Position numbers and translations under genes: made by a program | Source of the DNA: Marsupella aquatica | Lineage: Eukaryota; Marchantiophyta | Length of the DNA stretch: 64,000 nt | Assembly (NCBI GenBank): GCA_973895155.1 | Contig: OZ316897.1 | Span: 21,266,001-21,330,000 of the forward strand | Reading direction: 5' to 3' | Shown: positions 32,385-45,200 of the stretch, piece by piece | Layout of the letters: each line of letters opens with the position of its first letter | How positions within the stretch are numbered: position 1 is the stretch's first letter | The notes under the pieces: generated by a model | The model's database searches: none | The model's input: only the letters and a program-made list of their open reading frames with translations | What the model was told of the DNA's origin: nothing

Positions 32385-35300
32385 ATGCCCACTACAAGGA
32401 GTCAAGCACTAAAAGAAGCCTCTCTTAGTTTCAACTTTGGTGACCAGTTGGAGCAACCAGATTGGGTGGACATTCATTTGCAAGCTGAAGCGGAACCTGG
32501 TGTAGGGTGGAGTGATACATCTTCTTCCACTACCAACACAAGTGAAGATCAAGAAGCAGCCATGGTGGTGACTCAAAGAGCAAGATTTCAGTACAAGACA
32601 TTCCATGGCAAGCCCAAGGAGGATCCTGATGCTTGGTTGGAGGACTTCATTGGGACAGCCCAAGCCAATGGAGAGTTTGATATTAAGTTGACCACTTTGG
32701 CGGGGGTCTTGAGAGGAGAAGCAAGACCTTGGTTCAATAGCCTATCAAATGCCATCAAGAATGATTGGGATGCCTTCAAGCTAGCATTCTTGCAGGAGTT
32801 TAGGAAGGTGGGAGAAGAATCGGAAGCTCTGATCAAGATGGGAGAGATCAGAATGGGATCCAAGGAGTCAGTAAGGAGGTTTCTGCAAAGGTTTCAAAGG
32901 TTAGCTACCAAGCTTGACCCCAGACCAGTAGACTCCATGTTGTTGGCTTGGTTTGTGGCAAGCCTACCCAAGAAGATGGGTGTCTCAGTAAGGCAATCTC
33001 ACCCTAATACGTTGGATGAGGCCATTGAGGCGGCTCAGTCTTATAGGAGTGCTGAGATCTCTAGTTCCAAGAGTAGGAGAAAGAAGAAGCGATTTGCTTA
33101 TAGTGATTCTTCTTCTAGCTCAAGTGAATCAAGTAGTTCAGTTGAGGATACTTCTGAGTCGGAATCTGAGGAGAGTAGTTCCAGTTCTGATTCAGAATCT
33201 GATTCTGAGGAGGACTCCGAGAAGAAGAAGAAGAAGAAGAAGAAGAAGGCAAAGAGAAAAAGCGACCAGAAGAGGAGAGCCAGCAAGAAGAAGCCAGGTG
33301 GTAAGCACCACAAATCTGCAACCTTCAACTTGGTGGAAGGTTCTACACCAGCAACCAAGGAGAAGAAGGTGATGGATAACAAGATGAGTGAGATCACCAA
33401 CCAACTCAAGGCCCTATCAGTTCACTTTGCTGGTGTGCAACCTGATAGGAGAAAAGTGCCGGTGAATAGAGCCCATGTATGGTGTGTCAAGTGCAAGAGT
33501 TTTGGCCATACACCTCAAGAGTGTCAAGGTTGGAGGAATCAAGTTCAGTATGTCAATGAAGAGTCCAACGATGTTTATCAAGCAAGCGAAGTGGTGGACT
33601 ACTTCTATGAAGAAGCCCCGGAGATGGTGTACCAGATTTCAGGAGGCCCAAGAACTTTGCAAGGAAGACCAGCTCCACCCATGGCACCTCAACTGATGCC
33701 TGGTCTTCAACCAAGGATGGTGGATCAAATGGGACCTCAAGGACCTGGGGGAGTGGCAAGAACTACCGTGGTGATCTGCTGGAACTGTCAAAAACCAGGG
33801 CACTATTCCAACAGTTGCCCCGAACCAAGGAGGCAGGGACAAGGAGCTCCCTATCCTCTTTGTGCTGTGTGCAAAAGGGAGGGTCATACCACAGCCAACT
33901 GTCCTATTGGATCTGCTGCCAAGATGATGATAGGAAGGATAGAAGCACCACCACCAGCGGTTGCCAAGGCTCCCGGTGAAGCCACAGTGAACTTCTTGAG
34001 TATGGAGTGGCAAGAGGAGGCCAAAGATGGAGTGACACAAGTTGCTGGTGGGGAGAACCAGCCAGATCTACCAGGAATGGAGACACCTGAGGAGGAAGCT
34101 GTGTGTTACAAGGTGTCTACCAGGTCCACAAGAAAGAAGGAAAGAGTGGAAGAGAGGAAGAAGAGGAAGGAGAGAAAGGAGCACTCAACGGAGTCACCAA
34201 TCGAAGTTGAAGTTGGAGCAGAAGTTCAAGTCCCACCAGCTGAAGATAGTGACTACAAGAGAGACCATCCGAAGCTCTTCTATCCCAAGGTGAATGAGGA
34301 AGTCAAGAGGCAACTAGAGGAGATGGAGGCTAAGGAGCATCAAGAGGCCATCAACAAAGACCTGAAGGTTGCTAAAGCTTTGAAGGAAAAAGCTGAGGTG
34401 GAAGAGAAGAAAGAGACCAGCAAGGTACCCTCTTATGACATCAAGAAGGATGTGAAAGATTGTTTGGTTACTGCTACAGTGGGGCAGCTGATCAAAGACA
34501 ACCCTTTGTATAGGAGGCAACTGAAGGAGATGTTGGTAGGAAGGAGAAGAAGGAAGCTTCCAAAGGTTGGTACCCCAGCTGATGTGATGATGGTTTGTGA
34601 AGACCTTGGAGCACCTGAGATTGATGTTCAAGTAAATGGGTGTGTACTCTCGTATGTACCAGTTGATGGAGGCTCAGGTGTGAATATCATGATTGAGGCT
34701 ACTGCCCAACAACTAGGTTTCAAGAAACTTCAGCCAACAGCAAGGACAATGAGGCTAGCAAATGGAGCAAGAGTGCTACCGGTGGGGACACTTACTCAAG
34801 TACCTACTCTCATTGGGGGGCAGGAGTTCTTGTTGAATTACTTGGTGATGAGACCAGCAAGGCCATCTACTTACCCAATCTTGATTGGGAGGCCTTGGCT
34901 ATATGGAGCCAAAGTAGTGTCTGATTGGGGCAAGAAGGAGTTTAGGTTTGGCAAACCAGCCACTTCAGTTTCATGGGGTCATGACAAGCATCAAGGAGAG
35001 ACTACTGATGAGTTGGATGAATATGATTCTGAACTTTCCGATGAGTTGAGTACCAAATCTGAATCTGATGAGGATGAGGTATACATGTTGAACATGGTGA
35101 GCCAATGGACTGAAGAAGAAGTGTTTGGAGAGGAGCAAGAGCAGGAGGCTCTTACCAGCCATTCACCTCTGCCCAGTCTCAGTGAAGTGACCAGTCTCGA
35201 GGAGGTGAAGCAGGCTGAGACCTCAGCCAAGGAGAGCAACCAAGAAGACACTATCACAATGGCTCAGGAGGTTGATCAGACCAGCAAGGGTGCTGCCCAA

Positions 35301-37354
35301 GTTGAGATCAAGACAAGGAGTAATGACCAGAGGTTAAAGGCTAAGCACTTAGCCTTGTTAAAGCTCAAGATAAAGGAGCTAGAGGACCAATTGAAGGCTG
35401 CAAACTCAGAGGAGGATGAGACTCAGGAAGACCAGCATTCAAGCAAGGAGAAGGAGGAGTTAAGTGCTGAAAATGCACCCGTCTATGGAGGCATGAGGTT
35501 GGCACAACTTGAGGGCACTTTTGACTCCACAATGAGGAACAAGATGGAGGTGATTCGAGCTGAGCAGTACAGAACCATCTCTGTCCAGCAAGACAAGACC
35601 TTCAACTTGGGAAATGCCCTGGGATCAGGTGAAGAGAAAACTATCCAAGATTTGCTAGGTGAATATGTGGATGTGTTTGCTTGGAGTCACTTGGATCTTA
35701 CTGGTGTAAACCCTGAACTTGGTGAGCATAGAATCGACTTGATGCTAGGAGCTTCACCTGTGAGACAAAGGCAATATCGGATGAATCCCAAGTACTCCTT
35801 GATGGTGAAGGAAGAGATAGACAAATTGCTGGAAGCAGGTTTCATCTATCCTGTGTTGAATAGTGAGTGGGTTTCTCCAATTGTCATAGTACCAAAGAAA
35901 CCAGGCTTGGATGGTAAGCCTAAGATCCGAGTTTGCCAAGACTTTAGGAAACTCAATGAGGCCACTAAGAAGGACCACTATCCCATTCCATTTACTGATA
36001 TGGTACTTGATTTAGTAGCTGGTTGGGAAGTGTATAGCTTCCTAGATGGGTACTCAGGTTACAACCAGATTTGGATAAGGAAGGAGGACCAGTTGAAGAC
36101 AGCCTTTACTACTGAGTGGGGGATTTATGCCTTTCGGAGGATGCCTTTTGGTCTTTGTAATGCCCCTGGTATGTTCCAAAGGTTGATGATGAATATCTTT
36201 CATGACTACTTGAGAAAGTTCTTGGAAGTATTCATAGATGACTTTGCTGTTTTTGGAAGGGGGAAGGACCATGTTGAACATTTGAGGATGACCTTCCAAA
36301 GATGTAGGGAAGTTGGTTTGAAGCTTCACCCAGGGAAGTGCTTCTTTGGTGTGGAAGAAGGGATACTACTTGGCCACAAGGTATCCAAGAAGGGCATAGA
36401 AGTGGACCAAGAGAAGGTTGCTGTTTGGATGGCTGTCAAGTTTCCAACTTCAGTGACAGAGTTGAGGGGATTCTTGGGATGTTTAAACTACTATAGAAGG
36501 TTCATTAAGGACTTTGCTAAAGTAGCTTTACCCCTAACCAGCATGCTTAAGAAGGGGGCTGAGGTTGAACCCTCAGTTGAGAGGCTAGCAAGTTTTCAGG
36601 AGTTGAAGAACAGGTTGGTTGAAGCCCCTATCTTGATAGCACCAGATTGGAGTAGAGAATTTCATGTGTATGTGGATGTGTCTGGCTTTTGTATTGGTGT
36701 GGTGCTTAGTCAACTTGATGACCAGAATAGGGATCACCCTATCTACTTTGCAAGTAGACTATTGGCACCAGCTGAAAAGAATTACTCACCAACCGATAGA
36801 GAAGCTCTAGGAATCATCTACTCTTGTAAGAAGTTTAGGCACTACTTGTTGGGCTATAAGGTGGTCTTTCATACTGATCACAATGCTCTCAAGTATATGG
36901 TGAATAAACCTGATGTAACTGGTAGAGTGGCAAGGTGGATCTTGTTGCTCCAAGAGTTTGATTATGAGGTGAGGGTCAGGCCTGGTAAGAAGCATGGGAA
37001 TGCAGACTTCTTCTCAAGGATTGAAGGAGAAGAGGACTTGAAGGAGGTGGATGATCAGTTTCCAGATGAAGACCTCTTTCATGTGGGAAGTGGAGGAGAT
37101 ACATGGTATTTGGATATCATCCAATTTCTTCTCACAACCCGGCTACCAAGAGATTTGAACCAAGAGGAGGCTGCTGTTTTCCTGAGAAAAATCAGACCTT
37201 ACTTATTGGTGAAGGGTGTCCTTCACAAGGAAGGAGTTGATGGGAGACTAAGGAGGTGTTTGGAGAAGAAGGAAATCTCCATTGTGATGAGAGCTATGCA
37301 TGAGGAGGAGGCTGGTGGCCATTATGCAAGTGCAACAACAGCAAGGAAAATTCT
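32385..37354 (+). CDS. G1 gag-pol, left copy, truncated by the gap
   Basis: Identical in protein sequence to the start of the complete copy at 39235 as far as it goes. It stops in the integrase zinc domain at the run of Ns. Any longer translation through the Ns into LTR sequence is artificial. See the complete copy for domains. It is probably the same locus assembled twice. Confidence 0.85.
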
Positions 37355-37454
37355 NNNNNNNNNNNNNNNNNNNNNNNNNNNNNNNNNNNNNNNNNNNNNN
37401 NNNNNNNNNNNNNNNNNNNNNNNNNNNNNNNNNNNNNNNNNNNNNNNNNNNNNN
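37355..37454. other. Assembly gap (100 N)
   Basis: Exactly 100 unknown bases, the conventional placeholder for a gap of unknown size. Sequence resumes inside an LTR (equivalent to 30605), not in the integrase sequence that should follow. Confidence 0.99.
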
Positions 37455-39090
37455 AGAGAAATGGCTGCAAACATTGCTGTCCTTACAATTTCTTCATAAG
37501 AAACATGAGTATAATGAGAGTGCTCTCCCCTCATGACACGTGGAATCCCCATAAGGGGCATGTAAGGTAAGTGTAATCGGGCCGCCGCTTACACCCGCTT
37601 TACACCAAAAACAGGCCTTGGGAGAATGGGCATAACTTTGGCTAGAGGTATCCGTTGGGGCCCAAATTTTTTTGTGCTGAGTTAGGGGAAGATAAGGCAC
37701 CCCCTGGTGAAGGTGGAACCCCAGAAAAGTAATCACTCAAATATATTTTTAACCGAGGCCACGAGGGAGTCCCGACAACTTGCAAACCAAAGTCGGCATA
37801 GGGGAATGAATACCAGATTTAGGGGCTGACCTTTCTTGCACCCATACCACTTGAGTTAGGCTCTAGAGAAGGGTACTTACCTTTGGCCAAAGGTGTAAGG
37901 CCATCAAGTTAAGAAAAGTAAATATAGGGGGTAGTTTACTTAGGGTAGTAAAGGGGTTACAAGTAAAATAAGGCCAACTTTGACTAGGCACAACTTGAGA
38001 CTCACTCACTCTTTTTGCGAGCTTTCAAGTGGGTTGGTAAGCTGGTGAGGAGGACCATAAGTGGGAGTAGGTTTGGAAGTCAAAGCATACCACTCATGTG
38101 TGGCATATTCCAGGGCTTGGAAGGAGGCAAAATAGCAAGTAGTAGGGTGGGCTATGAACTATAGAGTTGGACTTTGTGTGTTAGGAGGACTTGGGGGAGG
38201 TATAGTTGGACCCCAGGTCAAGCTTGGTGTGATGTGGAAGGAGATAGTATATAAGGAGGAAGTTTTCATTTGTTAGGGACCGGGAGTCTCATCTCTTAAG
38301 TGAAATCTCTACCTTGCCAAGGTAGGGCTAAGCTTGAGAAAGGAGAGGTGGTCCATGCTTAGTGTGGAGAATGTGTAGTGAACTTTTGTTGTAAAGGTGA
38401 TGCAATAAAAGGAGACTTACCAATCTTCATTGTGACCATTAAGTGTGAGTGCATTTGAAGTATATGAGAGCAAGAGAAGAGTCCATGCTATGGTATAATC
38501 TTGGTCTAAGCTTGAAGGGGATGTGCTAGTACAAAACCAAGGCCAAGGAGGCAAGGTTAAGGTATAGCATTACTTTGAGACTTAGAGAGGATTATAGCTT
38601 GAGGGTGGAAAGTACTTTGCTTGGTGTGTGGTGTTAACAAGAAGTAAGAACAAGAGGAAGAGTCCTTAGATAGAGGAGCCTTCTCTAGGGCTCAAAGGGG
38701 ATGTGTGGACCCAAACCAAGGCCAGGGGGGCAAGGTTGAGGGGTAACACTACTTTGAGGGTCTTGAGGAGACTTAAGCTTGAAGAGGAAAGTACTTTGGG
38801 TTCTTGGGTGTTTGTGTGAGAATCTACTCTAAGGTGACAGCTTGGAGCGGAGATCCCCCTTGCTGATCCTTGGAGTAGAGGAGAGGGGAAGGGGTGAGTA
38901 CAAAAGTAGTCAAGGGGACTACCTCTCTAGAAGTGGAGAGTTGAAACTACTTATGTATGGAGTGATTGGACATTGTAAGCACACTTCAGAAGTTTTGTCA
39001 ATCCTTTGTGACCCTGGTATGACATGGAGCAGGTATTAGGTAGTCTTTTGGGGAGAAAAGCCGCTTAAGCTCCTTGGCAAGTGTTTGACA
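37455..39090 (+). repeat. G1 LTR fragment after the gap
   Basis: Matches 30605-32240 at a constant offset of 6850, the last 1,636 bp of the LTR. Either the true 5' LTR represented a second time or the middle LTR of a tandem G1 pair. Confidence 0.95.
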
Positions 39091-39110
39091 TAGAGTCCCA
39101 CCCTTGTTTT

Positions 39111-39129
39111 TGGCGCCGCTGCCGGGGAC
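39111..39129 (+). promoter_or_regulatory. G1 primer binding site, right copy
   Basis: Same tRNA-Asp-type sequence as at 32261, here preceding the complete gag-pol frame. Confidence 0.85.
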
Positions 39130-39234
39130 AACTCTTTACAGTTTTTGTTGGAGTGGAGCCACAAGACTTGGAGGTGTGTTTGCAGGTTTGCTGTTCAAGA
39201 GAAGAAGGGAGATAAGAAGGTGATTGTGAGTGGC

Positions 39235-42200
39235 ATGCCCACTACAAGGAGTCAAGCACTAAAAGAAGCCTCTCTTAGTTTCAACTTTGGTGACCAGTTG
39301 GAGCAACCAGATTGGGTGGACATTCATTTGCAAGCTGAAGCGGAACCTGGTGTAGGGTGGAGTGATACATCTTCTTCCACTACCAACACAAGTGAAGATC
39401 AAGAAGCAGCCATGGTGGTGACTCAAAGAGCAAGATTTCAGTACAAGACATTCCATGGCAAGCCCAAGGAGGATCCTGATGCTTGGTTGGAGGACTTCAT
39501 TGGGACAGCCCAAGCCAATGGAGAGTTTGATATTAAGTTGACCACTTTGGCGGGGGTCTTGAGAGGAGAAGCAAGACCTTGGTTCAATAGCCTATCAAAT
39601 GCCATCAAGAATGATTGGGATGCCTTCAAGCTAGCATTCTTGCAGGAGTTTAGGAAGGTGGGAGAAGAATCGGAAGCTCTGATCAAGATGGGAGAGATCA
39701 GAATGGGATCCAAGGAGTCAGTAAGGAGGTTTCTGCAAAGGTTTCAAAGGTTAGCTACCAAGCTTGACCCCAGACCAGTAGACTCCATGTTGTTGGCTTG
39801 GTTTGTGGCAAGCCTACCCAAGAAGATGGGTGTCTCAGTAAGGCAATCTCACCCTAATACGTTGGATGAGGCCATTGAGGCGGCTCAGTCTTATAGGAGT
39901 GCTGAGATCTCTAGTTCCAAGAGTAGGAGAAAGAAGAAGCGATTTGCTTATAGTGATTCTTCTTCTAGCTCAAGTGAATCAAGTAGTTCAGTTGAGGATA
40001 CTTCTGAGTCGGAATCTGAGGAGAGTAGTTCCAGTTCTGATTCAGAATCTGATTCTGAGGAGGACTCCGAGAAGAAGAAGAAGAAGAAGAAGAAGAAGGC
40101 AAAGAGAAAAAGCGACCAGAAGAGGAGAGCCAGCAAGAAGAAGCCAGGTGGTAAGCACCACAAATCTGCAACCTTCAACTTGGTGGAAGGTTCTACACCA
40201 GCAACCAAGGAGAAGAAGGTGATGGATAACAAGATGAGTGAGATCACCAACCAACTCAAGGCCCTATCAGTTCACTTTGCTGGTGTGCAACCTGATAGGA
40301 GAAAAGTGCCGGTGAATAGAGCCCATGTATGGTGTGTCAAGTGCAAGAGTTTTGGCCATACACCTCAAGAGTGTCAAGGTTGGAGGAATCAAGTTCAGTA
40401 TGTCAATGAAGAGTCCAACGATGTTTATCAAGCAAGCGAAGTGGTGGACTACTTCTATGAAGAAGCCCCGGAGATGGTGTACCAGATTTCAGGAGGCCCA
40501 AGAACTTTGCAAGGAAGACCAGCTCCACCCATGGCACCTCAACTGATGCCTGGTCTTCAACCAAGGATGGTGGATCAAATGGGACCTCAAGGACCTGGGG
40601 GAGTGGCAAGAACTACCGTGGTGATCTGCTGGAACTGTCAAAAACCAGGGCACTATTCCAACAGTTGCCCCGAACCAAGGAGGCAGGGACAAGGAGCTCC
40701 CTATCCTCTTTGTGCTGTGTGCAAAAGGGAGGGTCATACCACAGCCAACTGTCCTATTGGATCTGCTGCCAAGATGATGATAGGAAGGATAGAAGCACCA
40801 CCACCAGCGGTTGCCAAGGCTCCCGGTGAAGCCACAGTGAACTTCTTGAGTATGGAGTGGCAAGAGGAGGCCAAAGATGGAGTGACACAAGTTGCTGGTG
40901 GGGAGAACCAGCCAGATCTACCAGGAATGGAGACACCTGAGGAGGAAGCTGTGTGTTACAAGGTGTCTACCAGGTCCACAAGAAAGAAGGAAAGAGTGGA
41001 AGAGAGGAAGAAGAGGAAGGAGAGAAAGGAGCACTCAACGGAGTCACCAATCGAAGTTGAAGTTGGAGCAGAAGTTCAAGTCCCACCAGCTGAAGATAGT
41101 GACTACAAGAGAGACCATCCGAAGCTCTTCTATCCCAAGGTGAATGAGGAAGTCAAGAGGCAACTAGAGGAGATGGAGGCTAAGGAGCATCAAGAGGCCA
41201 TCAACAAAGACCTGAAGGTTGCTAAAGCTTTGAAGGAAAAAGCTGAGGTGGAAGAGAAGAAAGAGACCAGCAAGGTACCCTCTTATGACATCAAGAAGGA
41301 TGTGAAAGATTGTTTGGTTACTGCTACAGTGGGGCAGCTGATCAAAGACAACCCTTTGTATAGGAGGCAACTGAAGGAGATGTTGGTAGGAAGGAGAAGA
41401 AGGAAGCTTCCAAAGGTTGGTACCCCAGCTGATGTGATGATGGTTTGTGAAGACCTTGGAGCACCTGAGATTGATGTTCAAGTAAATGGGTGTGTACTCT
41501 CGTATGTACCAGTTGATGGAGGCTCAGGTGTGAATATCATGATTGAGGCTACTGCCCAACAACTAGGTTTCAAGAAACTTCAGCCAACAGCAAGGACAAT
41601 GAGGCTAGCAAATGGAGCAAGAGTGCTACCGGTGGGGACACTTACTCAAGTACCTACTCTCATTGGGGGGCAGGAGTTCTTGTTGAATTACTTGGTGATG
41701 AGACCAGCAAGGCCATCTACTTACCCAATCTTGATTGGGAGGCCTTGGCTATATGGAGCCAAAGTAGTGTCTGATTGGGGCAAGAAGGAGTTTAGGTTTG
41801 GCAAACCAGCCACTTCAGTTTCATGGGGTCATGACAAGCATCAAGGAGAGACTACTGATGAGTTGGATGAATATGATTCTGAACTTTCCGATGAGTTGAG
41901 TACCAAATCTGAATCTGATGAGGATGAGGTATACATGTTGAACATGGTGAGCCAATGGACTGAAGAAGAAGTGTTTGGAGAGGAGCAAGAGCAGGAGGCT
42001 CTTACCAGCCATTCACCTCTGCCCAGTCTCAGTGAAGTGACCAGTCTCGAGGAGGTGAAGCAGGCTGAGACCTCAGCCAAGGAGAGCAACCAAGAAGACA
42101 CTATCACAATGGCTCAGGAGGTTGATCAGACCAGCAAGGGTGCTGCCCAAGTTGAGATCAAGACAAGGAGTAATGACCAGAGGTTAAAGGCTAAGCACTT

Positions 42201-45200
42201 AGCCTTGTTAAAGCTCAAGATAAAGGAGCTAGAGGACCAATTGAAGGCTGCAAACTCAGAGGAGGATGAGACTCAGGAAGACCAGCATTCAAGCAAGGAG
42301 AAGGAGGAGTTAAGTGCTGAAAATGCACCCGTCTATGGAGGCATGAGGTTGGCACAACTTGAGGGCACTTTTGACTCCACAATGAGGAACAAGATGGAGG
42401 TGATTCGAGCTGAGCAGTACAGAACCATCTCTGTCCAGCAAGACAAGACCTTCAACTTGGGAAATGCCCTGGGATCAGGTGAAGAGAAAACTATCCAAGA
42501 TTTGCTAGGTGAATATGTGGATGTGTTTGCTTGGAGTCACTTGGATCTTACTGGTGTAAACCCTGAACTTGGTGAGCATAGAATCGACTTGATGCTAGGA
42601 GCTTCACCTGTGAGACAAAGGCAATATCGGATGAATCCCAAGTACTCCTTGATGGTGAAGGAAGAGATAGACAAATTGCTGGAAGCAGGTTTCATCTATC
42701 CTGTGTTGAATAGTGAGTGGGTTTCTCCAATTGTCATAGTACCAAAGAAACCAGGCTTGGATGGTAAGCCTAAGATCCGAGTTTGCCAAGACTTTAGGAA
42801 ACTCAATGAGGCCACTAAGAAGGACCACTATCCCATTCCATTTACTGATATGGTACTTGATTTAGTAGCTGGTTGGGAAGTGTATAGCTTCCTAGATGGG
42901 TACTCAGGTTACAACCAGATTTGGATAAGGAAGGAGGACCAGTTGAAGACAGCCTTTACTACTGAGTGGGGGATTTATGCCTTTCGGAGGATGCCTTTTG
43001 GTCTTTGTAATGCCCCTGGTATGTTCCAAAGGTTGATGATGAATATCTTTCATGACTACTTGAGAAAGTTCTTGGAAGTATTCATAGATGACTTTGCTGT
43101 TTTTGGAAGGGGGAAGGACCATGTTGAACATTTGAGGATGACCTTCCAAAGATGTAGGGAAGTTGGTTTGAAGCTTCACCCAGGGAAGTGCTTCTTTGGT
43201 GTGGAAGAAGGGATACTACTTGGCCACAAGGTATCCAAGAAGGGCATAGAAGTGGACCAAGAGAAGGTTGCTGTTTGGATGGCTGTCAAGTTTCCAACTT
43301 CAGTGACAGAGTTGAGGGGATTCTTGGGATGTTTAAACTACTATAGAAGGTTCATTAAGGACTTTGCTAAAGTAGCTTTACCCCTAACCAGCATGCTTAA
43401 GAAGGGGGCTGAGGTTGAACCCTCAGTTGAGAGGCTAGCAAGTTTTCAGGAGTTGAAGAACAGGTTGGTTGAAGCCCCTATCTTGATAGCACCAGATTGG
43501 AGTAGAGAATTTCATGTGTATGTGGATGTGTCTGGCTTTTGTATTGGTGTGGTGCTTAGTCAACTTGATGACCAGAATAGGGATCACCCTATCTACTTTG
43601 CAAGTAGACTATTGGCACCAGCTGAAAAGAATTACTCACCAACCGATAGAGAAGCTCTAGGAATCATCTACTCTTGTAAGAAGTTTAGGCACTACTTGTT
43701 GGGCTATAAGGTGGTCTTTCATACTGATCACAATGCTCTCAAGTATATGGTGAATAAACCTGATGTAACTGGTAGAGTGGCAAGGTGGATCTTGTTGCTC
43801 CAAGAGTTTGATTATGAGGTGAGGGTCAGGCCTGGTAAGAAGCATGGGAATGCAGACTTCTTCTCAAGGATTGAAGGAGAAGAGGACTTGAAGGAGGTGG
43901 ATGATCAGTTTCCAGATGAAGACCTCTTTCATGTGGGAAGTGGAGGAGATACATGGTATTTGGATATCATCCAATTTCTTCTCACAACCCGGCTACCAAG
44001 AGATTTGAACCAAGAGGAGGCTGCTGTTTTCCTGAGAAAAATCAGACCTTACTTATTGGTGAAGGGTGTCCTTCACAAGGAAGGAGTTGATGGGAGACTA
44101 AGGAGGTGTTTGGAGAAGAAGGAAATCTCCATTGTGATGAGAGCTATGCATGAGGAGGAGGCTGGTGGCCATTATGCAAGTGCAACAACAGCAAGGAAAA
44201 TTCTTGATGCAGGGTATTGGTGGCCAACACTTCATAAGGATGTAAGTCTTTTTGTGAGGGGATGTGACCCTTGCCAAAGGACAGGTAAGCCAGCTCACTC
44301 AAGGCATCACCCTCTTACCACCATCTTACCTCTTGCACCTTTTGAGAAGTGGGGTATAGATTTCATAGGTCCCATCACTCCTGTGACCAGGTCTAGAAGG
44401 AATCGATACATCCTTCTTGCAACTGATTATGCTACTAAGTGGGTAGAGGCAAGACCAACCAGCAAGGATAATGCTCTCACAGTAGCAAGGTTCATGTATC
44501 AACAGATTTTTACCAGATTTGGGCCACCTCTAGAGCTGGTTAGTGATAGGGGGACTCACTTCTTGAATGAAGTTGTGGAGGAGCTCACTAACCATTACTT
44601 GATTAAGCATAGGAAGACCGCCCCCTATCACCCCAAGGCCAATGGATTAACGGAGAGAGCTAATGGCATCATTGGCAAGATCTTGAACAAAACCGTGGCG
44701 GCACACAAGACTGATTGGGATGACAAATTATACTCAGCTGTGTACTCCTACAACCTTGCTTTCAAGACCACAACCGGCCATAGTCCTTTCTACCTAGTAT
44801 TTGGACAACACTCCCTTGTACCTGTTGAGTTTGAAGTGCCTACTTTGAGGGTAAGTGTGGAGGAGAGAATGGAGGCTGACCAGAGTTTAATGGAGAGAGC
44901 TTACCAGCTGGAGGAGTTGGAGGAAATCCGGGAAGAGGCAAGCAAGCAAGTGAAGAAGAAGCAAGCTCAAGTGAAGCAACATCATGACAAGAAGTTGAAG
45001 AAGCCAACTTCTTTACTTGCTGGACAACTGGTATTACTCTATGACAGTAGGTATGCTCATTTTCCAGGCAAGTTGCATACTCGGTGGTTGGGTCCTTATG
45101 TTGTTCACCAGGTTTATGCTAATGGGTCAATTCAGCTTGCTACTCTTGAAGGAGAGGTGTTCCCTACTAGAGTGCATCATGATAGGTTGAAAAGGTACTT

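Noticed and set aside
32295-37499. A 1,734-codon frame through the gap
   Set aside because: It crosses the 100 Ns and ends in LTR sequence, so the tail is an artefact of the join. Only 32385-37354 is kept as a partial gag-pol.
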